Below, one piece after another: positions 48,155 through 57,218 of a stretch of 64,000 nt of DNA; the stretch's first letter is position 1, and each line of letters opens with the position of its first letter. Origin of the DNA: Pacificibacter marinus (GTDB taxonomy: Bacteria; Pseudomonadota; Alphaproteobacteria; Rhodobacterales; Rhodobacteraceae). Under the pieces are notes generated by a model, which worked only from the letters and a program-made list of their open reading frames with translations, was not told the DNA's origin and ran no database searches. The stretch lies in contig NZ_JAHKPK010000022.1 in assembly GCF_018860665.1 (NCBI RefSeq), forward strand, positions 179,471 to 243,470, in the 5' to 3' direction. The position numbers and the translations under genes are program-made.

Positions 48155-49152
48155 TGCGCTTTCAACTTTCCAAGAATCTCAGGGGTCGGTGCAGGGATCG
48201 CAGATGTGATTATCTTCGCTACATCCACCAAATCTGGATGGGCAAGGTCCGTCATCAAATGCCCCCAAACGCGCGGAATCAGATCGACGTAATGCGGCTT
48301 TTTGAAATACAGCGACATACGCGCGAAGATCATCAAAATGCGCAAATTCCGTTGTACAGAACAAATCGCCGCCTCGCGTGCAAACTGTTCAGGATCAAAC
48401 GACATGCTTTGGGTGAAACGCTCCACGCACATCTTTTGCACATCCGGTGAGACATCGCGTCGTGCATCGGTGGTCAGGGATATTAAATCATAGGCAGGAT
48501 GCCCCAGCATGGCGTCTTGAAAGTCTAACAAGCCAACATTTTTTGGGGCAGGGCGCGTCGGCAACCAAAGCAGGTTTTGTGCATGAAAATCGCGCAAGGT
48601 TGTGACGGATCCCGCCCCTAAAGAGGCAATCAATGGCGTCAATGCCTCGCGACAGGCCGCGTGCGCATCGCTGAGATCGTGATCTGTCGCAGGTTCGGCG
48701 TACCATCGAAAACTGGCCAGCGCGAGATCAAGCATTTTCGGATGATAGTCTTTCGCGCCAGCCAAAACAGGGGCCTGCGCCAACACGACCAAAGCATCAA
48801 CCGCAGCGGTATAAAGGCTGCGCTCATGTTCAGGCGACGCATCGCAAACAACGTCAAACAAATCATGCCCAAAGTCTTCCAAAACCAAAAAGCCGTTGGA
48901 TTCATCGGCCTCATATATTTCAGGTGCGGCCAACCCATTGGCACGCAAATAGGCCGCGACGGTTAAGAAGGGTCGGACATCTTCGCCTTTTTCTGGCGGG
49001 GCATCCATCACAATCGCATGACGACCCGTGGTCTCATCAAGCAAACGTTCATAACGTCTCAAAGACGCATCCCCCGCGAGAGGAGTACGTTTGGCTGTTC
49101 GCCAATCGGTTGTGGATAGAAAGTTATCTAAAAGCTGCGCACGTTTTTCCAT
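48130..49152 (-). CDS. amgK: Aminoglycoside phosphotransferase-family kinase, probable AmgK
   Basis: 340 residues of the APH/choline kinase fold: RTPLAGDASLRRYERL, FLVLEDFGHDLFD, the catalytic loop LRDFHAQNLLW with the base Asp at about 210, and the metal-binding VGLLDFQDAMLGHPAYDL. Homologues next to MurU-type transferases phosphorylate the anomeric carbon of MurNAc and GlcNAc. Antibiotic modification is unlikely in this setting. In many relatives the t6A gene tsaE sits just upstream; here only a 40-base gap separates it from the PAS protein gene. Confidence 0.82.
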   Translation of the reverse strand: MEKRAQLLDNFLSTTDWRTAKRTPLAGDASLRRYERLLDETTGRHAIVMDAPPEKGEDVRPFLTVAAYLRANGLAAPEIYEADESNGFLVLEDFGHDLFDVVCDASPEHERSLYTAAVDALVVLAQAPVLAGAKDYHPKMLDLALASFRWYAEPATDHDLSDAHAACREALTPLIASLGAGSVTTLRDFHAQNLLWLPTRPAPKNVGLLDFQDAMLGHPAYDLISLTTDARRDVSPDVQKMCVERFTQSMSFDPEQFAREAAICSVQRNLRILMIFARMSLYFKKPHYVDLIPRVWGHLMTDLAHPDLVDVAKIITSAIPAPTPEILGKLKAQCGTVSTL

Positions 49153-49192
49153 GCGCCGACATTAAACCGCTCAACAGCCATGGCAAGCGAGA

Positions 49193-50779
49193 TCACATCT
49201 CGACGAAGCGTGGATCGGCCTGGGGTTGGGGGATGGGGCGGACGAACTGCGTGGTTTCTTCTGGTGAAAACCCTGCCAATGTTTGCCCATTGGCCAGCGG
49301 GACAAAGCGACAGTTCAAGCGTCGGCCATCCCATAGGCGTGCTGAATTTGTCCATTCTGTGCGTTCGCCCATACGACCAATAAAATCACGTACATCACCC
49401 CAAATAGGGCTGGGTGCACATTTCGAATGCCAAAGACGTGTGGCGTCCATCACGCCGACATCGCGGGCGTCTTCCAAGCCGTCAGCCCCCCAAAGCGAGG
49501 TATAAGCGCTGTTGGCCATAAGCAGTGTACCATCATTTGAAAACACCGCGATGGCTTCATCTAGGGAATCAAACACGGCTTGGCCCGTTTCTATTTCCGC
49601 TCGAAAGCGCCGTGTGAGCGACATTTCGGCGCTGATGTCTTCGAACAAAAACGCAATGGCGCCATCGGGGTGGGGTCTGCCAGATACGCGGTAAGTTACT
49701 CCGCCATGCAGGGACCAAATCTCTTCGTATTGTCCGACACTTGCGGCTGTTTCCAACTCGGAAACTTCTTGACGCCAAGATTTGTAGTCCTTGGGCTCAG
49801 GCATCATTTTCATATCGCGCAGTCGGTCCAAAAATGCGGTCAGGGCAGGTCGATTGGATAGAAAGTCGACAGGTAGAGTTGTCAAATCCATAAGGGCAGG
49901 GTTGAACAGCGCAAGATTGCGATCACGATCAAAAATAGCAAGTCCGATGGTGAGATGCGCAAAGGTTTTGGTCAGTGTTTGGCGGAACTCTCGCAACGCT
50001 TTTTCGGCCTTAACAGTGCGGTCTGCTGCAATGGCGGTGAACAATGTGTCGTCTCCCACTGGCGTCGGGAAGACTTCATAAGGGTGATCACCAGCAGTGT
50101 CATTGGTCAAAGCAAGACGTTTGAATGCGCCCGGTGTGGTGGAGCACAATTGTTTGGTGTCAAATAAAGACAGGGGCGGCCATCTGGGAATGTCGCCGGT
50201 GGGCAATTGCGCATCGGCAAGCGCAACATAGGCAGAGTTGGCCCAGCTTATGGTGCCATCTTTCAGCTCACGCCAAACCAAAAACGGGACATGTTCAGAT
50301 GTGGCGCGCAGGGTTTCAAGTTCCTGTTCCATGGCCGCAAGAGAATGGTGATCCATGTCCACATCATCGCGCACCGTTTCCAGATCCAGCAATGACACGC
50401 GCGCAAGCCCATTGCGCCACTCACAACGCAAAACCGCACCGCCGTCACGAGATTTCACATCGATTTGTCCCAGATCAGCGAGCTCACTGATATCTGTTTG
50501 AAACGTCGGGAACCGATGCAGCAGCACGCTGAGTAGGCGCGACCAATCAGAACCGACTTCCGCTGCAGCACTGATCACATGACGCGCGGATTTCGTGGCG
50601 TTGATCAGAGTTTCGTCATCGAACAGGAATATAATATCACTGTCGTCGCCGTGCAGGGCAATGGTGTCAGCCGCCGTTTTGCGCCCGCCAAGCCATGCCA
50701 ATACGTATAGAACCAGAAATGCTGTGCAAAGCGTTCCAAGGCACATAATCGAAAGCGTAAGCACTGTATCGGCAGTCAT
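49193..50779 (-). CDS. Membrane-anchored PAS-domain protein without kinase domain
   Basis: About 528 residues. One N-terminal transmembrane helix (TLSIMCLGTLCTAFLVLYVLAWLGG) and three PAS-like repeats: about 170-270 (VPFLVWRELKDGTISWANSAYVALAD), about 285-395 (GLAIFDRDRNLALFNPALMDLTTLP) and about 405-500 (EAIAVFSNDGTLLMANSAYTSLWG). There is no H-box, ATPase, GGDEF or EAL domain, so it cannot signal by itself as a kinase. It resembles proteins annotated as PAS-domain or sensor kinase in Rhodobacterales. It is next to regB, on the same strand 80 bases downstream, which hints at a redox link (inference). Starts at ATG 50779 with GGGGA upstream. Confidence 0.82.
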   Translation of the reverse strand: MTADTVLTLSIMCLGTLCTAFLVLYVLAWLGGRKTAADTIALHGDDSDIIFLFDDETLINATKSARHVISAAAEVGSDWSRLLSVLLHRFPTFQTDISELADLGQIDVKSRDGGAVLRCEWRNGLARVSLLDLETVRDDVDMDHHSLAAMEQELETLRATSEHVPFLVWRELKDGTISWANSAYVALADAQLPTGDIPRWPPLSLFDTKQLCSTTPGAFKRLALTNDTAGDHPYEVFPTPVGDDTLFTAIAADRTVKAEKALREFRQTLTKTFAHLTIGLAIFDRDRNLALFNPALMDLTTLPVDFLSNRPALTAFLDRLRDMKMMPEPKDYKSWRQEVSELETAASVGQYEEIWSLHGGVTYRVSGRPHPDGAIAFLFEDISAEMSLTRRFRAEIETGQAVFDSLDEAIAVFSNDGTLLMANSAYTSLWGADGLEDARDVGVMDATRLWHSKCAPSPIWGDVRDFIGRMGERTEWTNSARLWDGRRLNCRFVPLANGQTLAGFSPEETTQFVRPIPQPQADPRFVEM

Positions 50780-50858
50780 GAGAATCCCCTTTGCGCGCGA
50801 TCGCGTTGGGGATGACAATTCAAAATTTAGGTTAATGGTCCGTTAAAACATCGAATTT

Positions 50859-52253
50859 TCAATGCTCAAACAGCACATTTTCGCCTAAGGCCTTGGTTTG
50901 CTCTTCCTTTGACACTGCAATCCGCGACATCGGCCAAACCAGTTCGACAATAGCGCCAGAGCGCCTCCCCGCATGCAAATGCTGATCATGGGAGGGCGAT
51001 CCGTTCGCAAATGAAATGTCCGCGCCGGTGCGTTCCAACAGCGTCTTGGCAATGAAAAGCCCCAGACCCATGCCCTCATAGGCAGGGCGTTTTTCCACAT
51101 CGTCCTCGCGCCTGCGCCTGCGCATAAATGGGTCCCCGATTTTGCCGATCACCGATGCAGGAAACCCCGCGCCGTCGTCAATGATGCGCACGCGAATGAC
51201 GTCTTTCGTCCAAGACACATCCACCCAGACCGTCGATTGAGAAAAATCGACAGCATTTTGCACAAGGTTGCGTAACCCATGGATCATTTCGGGATGGCGA
51301 AACACATGCGGTTGATCCACGCCTGTCTCGCCCGCTGACGCGTCAATGATCACGGTTTTGCCGCGCTGCATATGCGGGTCAGCGGCCTCTTCAATCACCG
51401 TTTGCAAAGGGGCCATTTGCAGGTGTAGATCGTTCTTGCCGCTACGCCCCATAGACCGCAAAATATCCCTGCATCTGTCTGCTTGCTCGTGGATCAACTG
51501 CGCGTCGGCACGAAACTCTTCGAACTCTGCCAGATCGTCGACCAATTCGGCACTCACCAGTTTGATTGTCGCCAATGGCGTGCCCAGCTCATGCGCAGCT
51601 GCCGCGACAACACCGCCCAAATCGGTCAGCTTTTGTTCGCGTCCCAGCGCCATTTGCGTCGCCAAAAGCGCCTCGGACATGGTGTGAATTTCCGATGTGA
51701 CCTTCCACGCATAGCCCCCCAAAAAGGTGATCCCAACCACGATGCCCGTCCAAGACCCAAAGATAAAAATATAAGGCAACACCACTGGCGCTCCGTTTAT
51801 ATCGACCAAAGGCACATTGATCAGTGCAATCAGCGTCACCAAAACAATCGCGACCCCGCCGGTGGCGATCACAGATGTGGGGCGCAACGCTGTGGCCGAA
51901 ATCGTTACAGGCACCAAAATCAACAAGGCAAAGGGGTTGTTCAACCCGCCAGACAAATACAGCATCGCCGACAATTGCGTGATGTCGAACAACAACATCC
52001 ATGTTGCGCCGCGTTCTGTCAGCCGCATGTTTTCAGGGTAGACGAAAGACGCCACAACATTAACGATCACCGAGGCCCCTATGACAATCGCAAAGCCACC
52101 AAGTGACAGCTGAAAGCCAAAAAACACCATAGCGATGCCAATTGTGACCACCTGCCCAGTAATAGCGATCCACCTGAGCCATACCAAAGTGCGCAATCGC
52201 ACCCAGTTGGACCTGCGTTCTTGGTTGATGATGTCTTCTGAAATATGGTCCAT
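50859..52253 (-). CDS. regB: Redox sensor histidine kinase RegB/PrrB
   Basis: Global redox sensor controlling photosynthesis, respiration and carbon or nitrogen fixation genes in Rhodobacterales. 464 residues: six membrane segments up to about 190, the quinone-binding heptad region LSGGLNNPFALLILVP, the H-box AAAHELGTPLATIKL (His about 225), the conserved redox cysteine in DRCRDILRSMGR (about 266), and an ATPase with DDGAGFP and GMGLGLFIAKTLLERTG. Divergent from senC-regA, the conserved arrangement. Confidence 0.95.
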   Translation of the reverse strand: MDHISEDIINQERRSNWVRLRTLVWLRWIAITGQVVTIGIAMVFFGFQLSLGGFAIVIGASVIVNVVASFVYPENMRLTERGATWMLLFDITQLSAMLYLSGGLNNPFALLILVPVTISATALRPTSVIATGGVAIVLVTLIALINVPLVDINGAPVVLPYIFIFGSWTGIVVGITFLGGYAWKVTSEIHTMSEALLATQMALGREQKLTDLGGVVAAAAHELGTPLATIKLVSAELVDDLAEFEEFRADAQLIHEQADRCRDILRSMGRSGKNDLHLQMAPLQTVIEEAADPHMQRGKTVIIDASAGETGVDQPHVFRHPEMIHGLRNLVQNAVDFSQSTVWVDVSWTKDVIRVRIIDDGAGFPASVIGKIGDPFMRRRRREDDVEKRPAYEGMGLGLFIAKTLLERTGADISFANGSPSHDQHLHAGRRSGAIVELVWPMSRIAVSKEEQTKALGENVLFEH

Positions 52254-52480
52254 AGGCAGGCTGCTGATCCTAATGTGTCACTATATCTCTTGTTAGTCTG
52301 GCCCGCTGATCCGATCAATGCGCAGATTGAAGCGCTTCAACCGAATTCGCAGTTGTGAACACCCATTTTTGTGAACACCTACGGGGTATCGCTGTGATAA
52401 AACCGTTGATACATCTTGCCGCGTTTCGACTTGCCGCAAACTCTGGTTTAAGTCGCCTTGCTTTCATACTGGAGAAGCCC

Positions 52481-53098
52481 ATGACTCGCACTGTCGCCAT
52501 TACATCTGCCATCGCAATTGCCGCTCTTTTAGGGGGCACATTATTTTTAACCCTTGGTTCAAATTCAAACGACCTCGCAAGTTGTTCGCAAGCGGCTGTG
52601 GCAGGCGGATCAATTGGCGGTCCTTTTGAGTTGGTCAGCGAAGATAACGTAACGGTGACAGACGTTGACGTGTTCACCAAACCGACCATTTTGTACTTTG
52701 GCTACACTTTCTGCCCCGATGTTTGCCCGCTCGACAATATGCGCAACGCCGATGCGCAGCGTATTTTGGATGAAAAAGGTTATGACGTGCAAACAGCCTT
52801 TATCACCATCGACCCAGAACGTGACACGCCCGAGGTGATGAAAGAATTCACCAGCCTATTTCATGACAATATGATCGGTTTAACGGGGACGCCTGAGCAG
52901 GTTAAAGTGGCGTCAAAAGCCTATAAAACCTATTATCAAAAACAGGTTGATGGCGATCCAGAATATTACCTGATGGATCATTCCACCCAGACCTATTTCG
53001 TGATGCCTGATCGCGGATTTGTGGACTTTTTCAAGCGTGACGATTCCCCTGAAAAAATGGCCGAAACCGTTGGTTGTTTCATCGACGCCGTAGGGTAA
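52481..53098 (+). CDS. senC: SCO1/SenC copper chaperone
   Basis: Copper delivery to cytochrome c oxidase. 205 residues: one N-terminal membrane anchor (AITSAIAIAALLGGTLFLTLG), the copper-binding FGYTFCPDVCPLDN (CxxxC, about 85-90) and the later ligand His in YYLMDHSTQTYF. Starts at ATG 52481 with GGAG upstream. Precedes regA by about 85 bases, as in Rhodobacter senC-regA / prrC-prrA. Confidence 0.94.
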   Translation: MTRTVAITSAIAIAALLGGTLFLTLGSNSNDLASCSQAAVAGGSIGGPFELVSEDNVTVTDVDVFTKPTILYFGYTFCPDVCPLDNMRNADAQRILDEKGYDVQTAFITIDPERDTPEVMKEFTSLFHDNMIGLTGTPEQVKVASKAYKTYYQKQVDGDPEYYLMDHSTQTYFVMPDRGFVDFFKRDDSPEKMAETVGCFIDAVG

Positions 53099-53182
53099 CC
53101 GAGCGTAAAATTTGACAATGACCACAGTCCGCCTACTGTTTATACACGGCGCATGTGGCGCGAATGGTTGGAGGATCATTTG

Positions 53183-53734
53183 ATGACAACAGAAAAATTG
53201 AACATCGGTGACGATAAATCACTGTTGCTTGTCGATGATGATGAACCGTTTCTGCGCCGTTTGACGCGCGCCATGGAAAAACGTGGCTTTGAAGTTGAAA
53301 TGGCGGGATCTGTTGCGGCAGGCAAAGCCATTTCAACCGCACGTCCTCCAGCCTATGCTGTGGTTGATCTGCGTCTTGAGGATGGCAATGGTTTGGACGT
53401 GGTCGAAGTGCTGCGCGCCAAACGCCCCGACAGTCGCATCGTTGTGCTGACAGGCTACGGCGCGATTGCCACGGCAGTCGCCGCGGTTAAAATTGGCGCG
53501 ACGGATTATCTGTCGAAACCTGCCGACGCCAATGACATCACCAACGCTTTGCTGGCCACTGGTGATGATTTGCCGCCCCCCCCCGAAAATCCGATGTCTG
53601 CGGATCGGGTGCGTTGGGAACATATTCAGCGCGTGTATGAACTTTGTGATCGCAACGTGTCCGAAACGGCGCGGCGATTGAACATGCATCGTCGGACCTT
53701 GCAGCGCATCTTGGCCAAGCGGTCACCGAAATAG
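53183..53734 (+). CDS. regA: Redox response regulator RegA/PrrA
   Basis: DNA-binding partner of RegB. 183 residues, matching RegA length: receiver with LLVDDDEPFLRRL, phospho-Asp in AVVDLRLEDGNGLDVVE, Lys in YLSKPA, a poly-Pro linker (DDLPPPPENP), and the Fis-type helix-turn-helix VSETARRLNMHRRTLQRILAKRSP, nearly invariant in the family. The ATG at 53183 has GGAGGA upstream. In Rhodobacter an H-NS-like gene (hvrA/spb) often follows; here two leftward genes stand instead. Confidence 0.96.
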   Translation: MTTEKLNIGDDKSLLLVDDDEPFLRRLTRAMEKRGFEVEMAGSVAAGKAISTARPPAYAVVDLRLEDGNGLDVVEVLRAKRPDSRIVVLTGYGAIATAVAAVKIGATDYLSKPADANDITNALLATGDDLPPPPENPMSADRVRWEHIQRVYELCDRNVSETARRLNMHRRTLQRILAKRSPK

Positions 53735-53791
53735 GTCACCAAGCAGGACGTATATGCCGGTTTTGGGTCTTTAAAACATGTAAAGTGAGGG

Positions 53792-53826
53792 GGCGGGAAA
53801 GTTTGTAAAAGTTGCAAACTCCCGCC
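53792..53826 (+). terminator. Terminator between regA and the GNAT gene
   Basis: GGCGGG pairs with CCCGCC and, past a two-base bulge, AGTTTG pairs with CAAACT around a 9-base loop; TTATTCTCTTT follows. It stands between convergent genes and can act for regA. Confidence 0.7.
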
Positions 53827-53854
53827 TTATTCTCTTTAAAACACCGACAATTGA

Positions 53855-54337
53855 TCACCGCAGGTCGTAGCGTTTCCAGATTTTGTCAACACGTGTGCCA
53901 TCATCCAATTCGGCGTTCTTGATCACTTTGAGAGTCTCAAATCCACGACTTTGGTAATAGGCCAATCCACCAGAATTATCGGCACGGATGATCGCATCAA
54001 TCGCGCGATAGCCGATGTATTTTGCGGTCTTGTACATCGCTGTAAACAGTTTTGATCCCACACCTAAACCCGTGCCTCCAATACGCACAAAGCTGGCAAT
54101 ATCTGCGACATCAGCGGCTTTGGGGCTTGGTTCAATCCACTGGAATCCCATCACGCTGCCTGTGTCATCTTCGGCCAAAAGCCAAACTGCACCAGGCATG
54201 CGCATACGTTGCGCCAATTCATCGGCAGTTTTGCCATGGACGTAAGCCGTGGTGCCCCCTACCGCAATGATTTCATTTAACAATTCCGCAAGCGCGCGGG
54301 CATCCAATGGGACTGCTTTTCGAATGTGATAGCTCAT
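53855..54337 (-). CDS. GNAT family N-acetyltransferase
   Basis: 160 residues. The acetyl-CoA loop is RIGGTGLGVGSKLFTAMYK at about 88-105, and a DNSGGLAYYQSRGFE segment follows, typical of the GNAT C-terminal part. Substrate unknown. Overlaps the HD-hydrolase gene as ATGA, so both are one operon. Confidence 0.88.
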   Translation of the reverse strand: MSYHIRKAVPLDARALAELLNEIIAVGGTTAYVHGKTADELAQRMRMPGAVWLLAEDDTGSVMGFQWIEPSPKAADVADIASFVRIGGTGLGVGSKLFTAMYKTAKYIGYRAIDAIIRADNSGGLAYYQSRGFETLKVIKNAELDDGTRVDKIWKRYDLR

Positions 54338-54924
54338 AACAGGGCCATCAATTCAGCATGCCTCAGTGTAAAAGCGTTGCGAGCATGGACAGGGGGGCGC
54401 AGGTGAATGCGTAGATTTTGCACAAGTGTTTCGTCTTGCTTGCCGAACAGTTTGTTGCTCTCAGTTGTCGAAAACCCAGCGATCTGCGTTGCCTCAAGCC
54501 AAGCAGACACCTTATCCGCCTTTTTGATCTTGCGCTTAATTGCCACAGGAATTTTCGCAGGCAGGCCAAAACGAATGTGAATGGCCGCCGTCAAACGATC
54601 GTCCAGCTCCCCGTAATCTGGCCCAATAGCGGCTTTCACGGGTGAAATCATATCGCCGATGACATACTCAGGCGCGTCATGCAAAAGGGCTGCCAATTGC
54701 CACTTTATCGGCTCATTCGGATAAAGCTGCCTGAAAATTTGTTCAACTAAAACAGAGTGTTCCGCGACAGAATAGGCCCAATCCCCACGGGTCTGACCAT
54801 TCCAGCGCGCCACAAATGCAAGCCCATGGGCGATGTCTTCAATCTCGATATCCATCGGAGTCGGGTCCAACAGATCAAGCCTACGCCCTGAAAGCATGCG
54901 TTGCCATGCCCGTGCTTGTGCCAT
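54334..54924 (-). CDS. HD-domain phosphohydrolase
   Basis: 196 residues with the HD metal site: His in SVAEHSVLVEQIF, HD in AALLHDAPEYVIGD, and a later Asp in KADKVSAWLEA. Resembles the YfbR/HD nucleotidase-like group, but the substrate is not certain. Starts at ATG 54922-54924, divergent from ahcY with 134 bases between them. Confidence 0.85.
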   Translation of the reverse strand: MAQARAWQRMLSGRRLDLLDPTPMDIEIEDIAHGLAFVARWNGQTRGDWAYSVAEHSVLVEQIFRQLYPNEPIKWQLAALLHDAPEYVIGDMISPVKAAIGPDYGELDDRLTAAIHIRFGLPAKIPVAIKRKIKKADKVSAWLEATQIAGFSTTESNKLFGKQDETLVQNLRIHLRPPVHARNAFTLRHAELMALL

Positions 54925-55058
54925 GTTTTAACTCCAGCCAATTCGTTCACGTTCCGTATAATTCGCCACGGGTTTAACCTCAAATCAATCCCATTACGTT
55001 GTAAGCGCGTATACGAGGTGGTAACCAACCTCAAAGTTATTTTTAAGGAGCCGCCCAC

Positions 55059-56447
55059 ATGGCCGACTATATCGTCAAAGACATCGCGCTGGCCGAATTC
55101 GGTCGCAAGGAACTCAACATCGCTGAAACCGAGATGCCAGGCCTGATGGCGCTGCGCGACGAATTTGGCGAAACCAAGCCACTCAAAGGTTCGCGTATTG
55201 TTGGCTCTTTGCATATGACCATCCAAACCGCTGTTTTGATTGAGACTCTTGTGGCCCTTGGCGCTGATGTGCGCTGGGCATCATGCAATATTTTCTCAAC
55301 CCAAGATCACGCAGCAGCAGCCATTGCCGCAAGCGGAGTGCCTGTGTTTGCGATCAAAGGTCAATCTTTGGAAGAACATTGGGATTACCTAGATAAGTCC
55401 TTCCAGTTCGCTGATGGCCCGAACCTGATCTTGGACGATGGTGGCGATGCGACGCTTTATATCTTGCTGGGTGCACGCGTTGAAAACGGCGAAACCGATT
55501 TGATCGAAGTGCCGACGTCTGAAGAAGAAATCGCAGTTTTTGCACAAATCAAAAAACGTATGGCCGAAACACCTGGTTGGTTCACCAAAATGCGTGATCA
55601 AATCGTTGGCGTGTCCGAGGAAACAACTACAGGCGTTCACCGTCTGTATGAGCTTGTAAAACAAGGGCAATTGCCATTCCCCGCGATCAACGTGAACGAC
55701 TCTGTAACCAAGTCCAAGTTCGACAATAAATACGGCTGCAAAGAAAGCCTCGTTGACGGCATTCGTCGCGCCACGGATACAATGATGGCCGGTAAGGTCG
55801 CTGTCGTTTGTGGCTACGGCGATGTGGGCAAAGGTTCTGCCGCATCGCTCAGCGGTGCTGGTGCTCGTGTGAAAGTCACCGAAATCGATCCGATCTGTGC
55901 GCTGCAAGCGGCGATGGACGGTTTTGAAGTGGTGCGCCTCGAAGATGTCGTGGCTACGGCTGACGTGTTCATCACCACCACCGGTAACAAAGACATCATT
56001 CGCATCGAACACATGCGCGCGATGAAGGACATGGCGATCGTTGGTAATATCGGCCATTTCGACAACGAAATCCAAGTGGCTGCGTTGAAAAATCACAAAT
56101 GGACCAACATCAAAGACCAAGTAGATATGATCGAAATGCCATCCGGCGCGCGTATCATCTTGTTGTCTGAGGGGCGTTTGCTGAATCTTGGTAATGCCAC
56201 AGGTCACCCTTCATTCGTTATGTCCGCATCTTTCACCAATCAAGTTTTGGCGCAGATGGAGCTTTGGACAAACGGCGAAGCATATAAAAATGATGTCTAC
56301 ATTTTGCCTAAACATCTGGATGAAAAAGTGGCACGTTTGCACCTTGCGCGCATTGGCGTGCAGCTGTCAGAGCTGACTAAAGAGCAAGCTGACTACATCG
56401 GTGTAACAGTGGAAGGTCCTTTCAAGCCAGAGCATTATCGTTATTAA
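55059..56447 (+). CDS. ahcY: Adenosylhomocysteinase
   Basis: NAD enzyme that splits S-adenosylhomocysteine to adenosine and homocysteine, keeping methylation reactions going. 462 residues: [42 protein letters not shown], the NAD loop [18 protein letters not shown], and the C-terminal KPEHYRY that closes the active site of a neighbouring subunit. AAGGAG precedes the ATG. In the 134-base leader I see a GAGGT/ACCTC hairpin at about 55013-55030 but no pattern I recognise as an SAH riboswitch. Confidence 0.97.
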   Translation: MADYIVKDIALAEFGRKELNIAETEMPGLMALRDEFGETKPLKGSRIVGSLHMTIQTAVLIETLVALGADVRWASCNIFSTQDHAAAAIAASGVPVFAIKGQSLEEHWDYLDKSFQFADGPNLILDDGGDATLYILLGARVENGETDLIEVPTSEEEIAVFAQIKKRMAETPGWFTKMRDQIVGVSEETTTGVHRLYELVKQGQLPFPAINVNDSVTKSKFDNKYGCKESLVDGIRRATDTMMAGKVAVVCGYGDVGKGSAASLSGAGARVKVTEIDPICALQAAMDGFEVVRLEDVVATADVFITTTGNKDIIRIEHMRAMKDMAIVGNIGHFDNEIQVAALKNHKWTNIKDQVDMIEMPSGARIILLSEGRLLNLGNATGHPSFVMSASFTNQVLAQMELWTNGEAYKNDVYILPKHLDEKVARLHLARIGVQLSELTKEQADYIGVTVEGPFKPEHYRY

Positions 56448-56468
56448 ACGTACCGAATGTCATGACCA

Positions 56469-56496
56469 AAAAGGCCACCGTAATGGGTGGCCTTTT
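56469..56496 (+). terminator. Intrinsic terminator of ahcY
   Basis: AAAAGGCCACC pairs perfectly with GGTGGCCTTTT (11 bp) around a GTAATG loop, 22 bases after the ahcY stop. Confidence 0.85.
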
Positions 56497-56623
56497 CCGC
56501 CTATGGGGACTTCTAACAAAACTTTCCCTTTGTTTTCGAGCCACCTGAACCTAATCTAGCGTCAAGCCCAAGTTGAGGCTTTTGAACGTAGCCGAACGGC
56601 TAGTAATTGGTGGGAGAATTCCA

Positions 56624-56965
56624 ATGGGAAAACGCGACGATCTTATCGCAAAATATGCCGATGATCTTAAAACTAAATGTGGCATGACGCCTGATATGGA
56701 CCTGTTGACGAAAGTGACTATCGGCTGCGGTCCGGCGATTTACAACGCGGACGCGTCTACTGTTGCTGGCAGCCAAGAGTCAGAACTTGAAACGGTCAAA
56801 AACAACTTCTTGATTAAAAAATTGGGATTGGCTGATAGTCCTGAATTGATGGATGCGATCCATGCGGCGATCGAAACCTACGGCAAATCCGAGCGCAACA
56901 AATTCCGTGCCGTGTTCTACTACTTGTTGGTAAAGCACTTCGGCAAAGAAGCTGTCTATAAATAA
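56624..56965 (+). CDS. DUF2853 family protein
   Basis: 113 residues, starting MGKRDDLIAKYADDLK and ending FRAVFYYLLVKHFGKEAVYK. It matches the small DUF2853 family as I remember it; the fold is all-helical and the function is unknown. The conserved KVTIGCGPAIYNADASTV stretch is present. The ATG at 56624 has GGGAGA upstream. It has its own promoter region after the ahcY terminator and its own strong terminator. Confidence 0.85.
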   Translation: MGKRDDLIAKYADDLKTKCGMTPDMDLLTKVTIGCGPAIYNADASTVAGSQESELETVKNNFLIKKLGLADSPELMDAIHAAIETYGKSERNKFRAVFYYLLVKHFGKEAVYK

Positions 56966-56971
56966 TAATTT

Positions 56972-57004
56972 GCCGCCTCAACCGTATGTTGAGGCGGCTT
57001 TTTT
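56972..57004 (+). terminator. Intrinsic terminator of the DUF2853 gene
   Basis: GCCGCCTCAAC pairs with GTTGAGGCGGC (11 bp perfect) around CGTAT and is followed by six T. Confidence 0.9.
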
Positions 57005-57119
57005 CTGATGTTTCATGCGGTTATAGTTAACGTCTAATTGCAAATTTCCATCGTCAGTTGAACCAAAACGTCACGACTTCTAATTTGCATGGAATCGCTA
57101 AAGCACATAGTTTGAAACC

Positions 57120-57218
57120 AAGGCCAGTATGGCTCGGACCTAATATATCAAACGCGTGTGGTGCTTAGGAACGCGTGGGGTGAAGAGGGTTCCGAGGGGT
57201 CGGGACCCTCTATTTTTT
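57120..57218 (+). ncRNA. Possible small RNA upstream of an orphan terminator
   Basis: Between the DUF2853 terminator and the DUF1761 gene there is no open frame, but the segment ends in a textbook intrinsic terminator on the plus strand (57184-57218). A second hairpin can form from two ACGCGT repeats at 57152-57157 and 57171-57176. A TAATAT at 57141 and a TTGCAT/TAGTTT pair near 57085-57113 could be promoter elements, but neither is convincing. The 5' end is therefore a guess. Confidence 0.35.
57184..57218 (+). terminator. Orphan intrinsic terminator
   Basis: AGAGGGTTCCG pairs with CGGGACCCTCT (11 bp, one G-T pair) around AGGGGT and is followed by ATTTTTT. No rightward gene precedes it after the previous strong terminator. 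The stop of the leftward DUF1761 gene lies in its T-run. Confidence 0.75.

Noticed and set aside
54925..55058. Possible SAH or SAM riboswitch in the ahcY leader
   Set aside because: There is a short GAGGT/ACCTC hairpin, but no conserved core that I recognise from the SAH, SAM-II or SAM/SAH classes.
55389..56207. A 272-codon open frame on the minus strand, opposite ahcY
   Set aside because: His- and Phe-rich composition typical of the antisense of a codon-biased gene; AhcY occupies the true frame.
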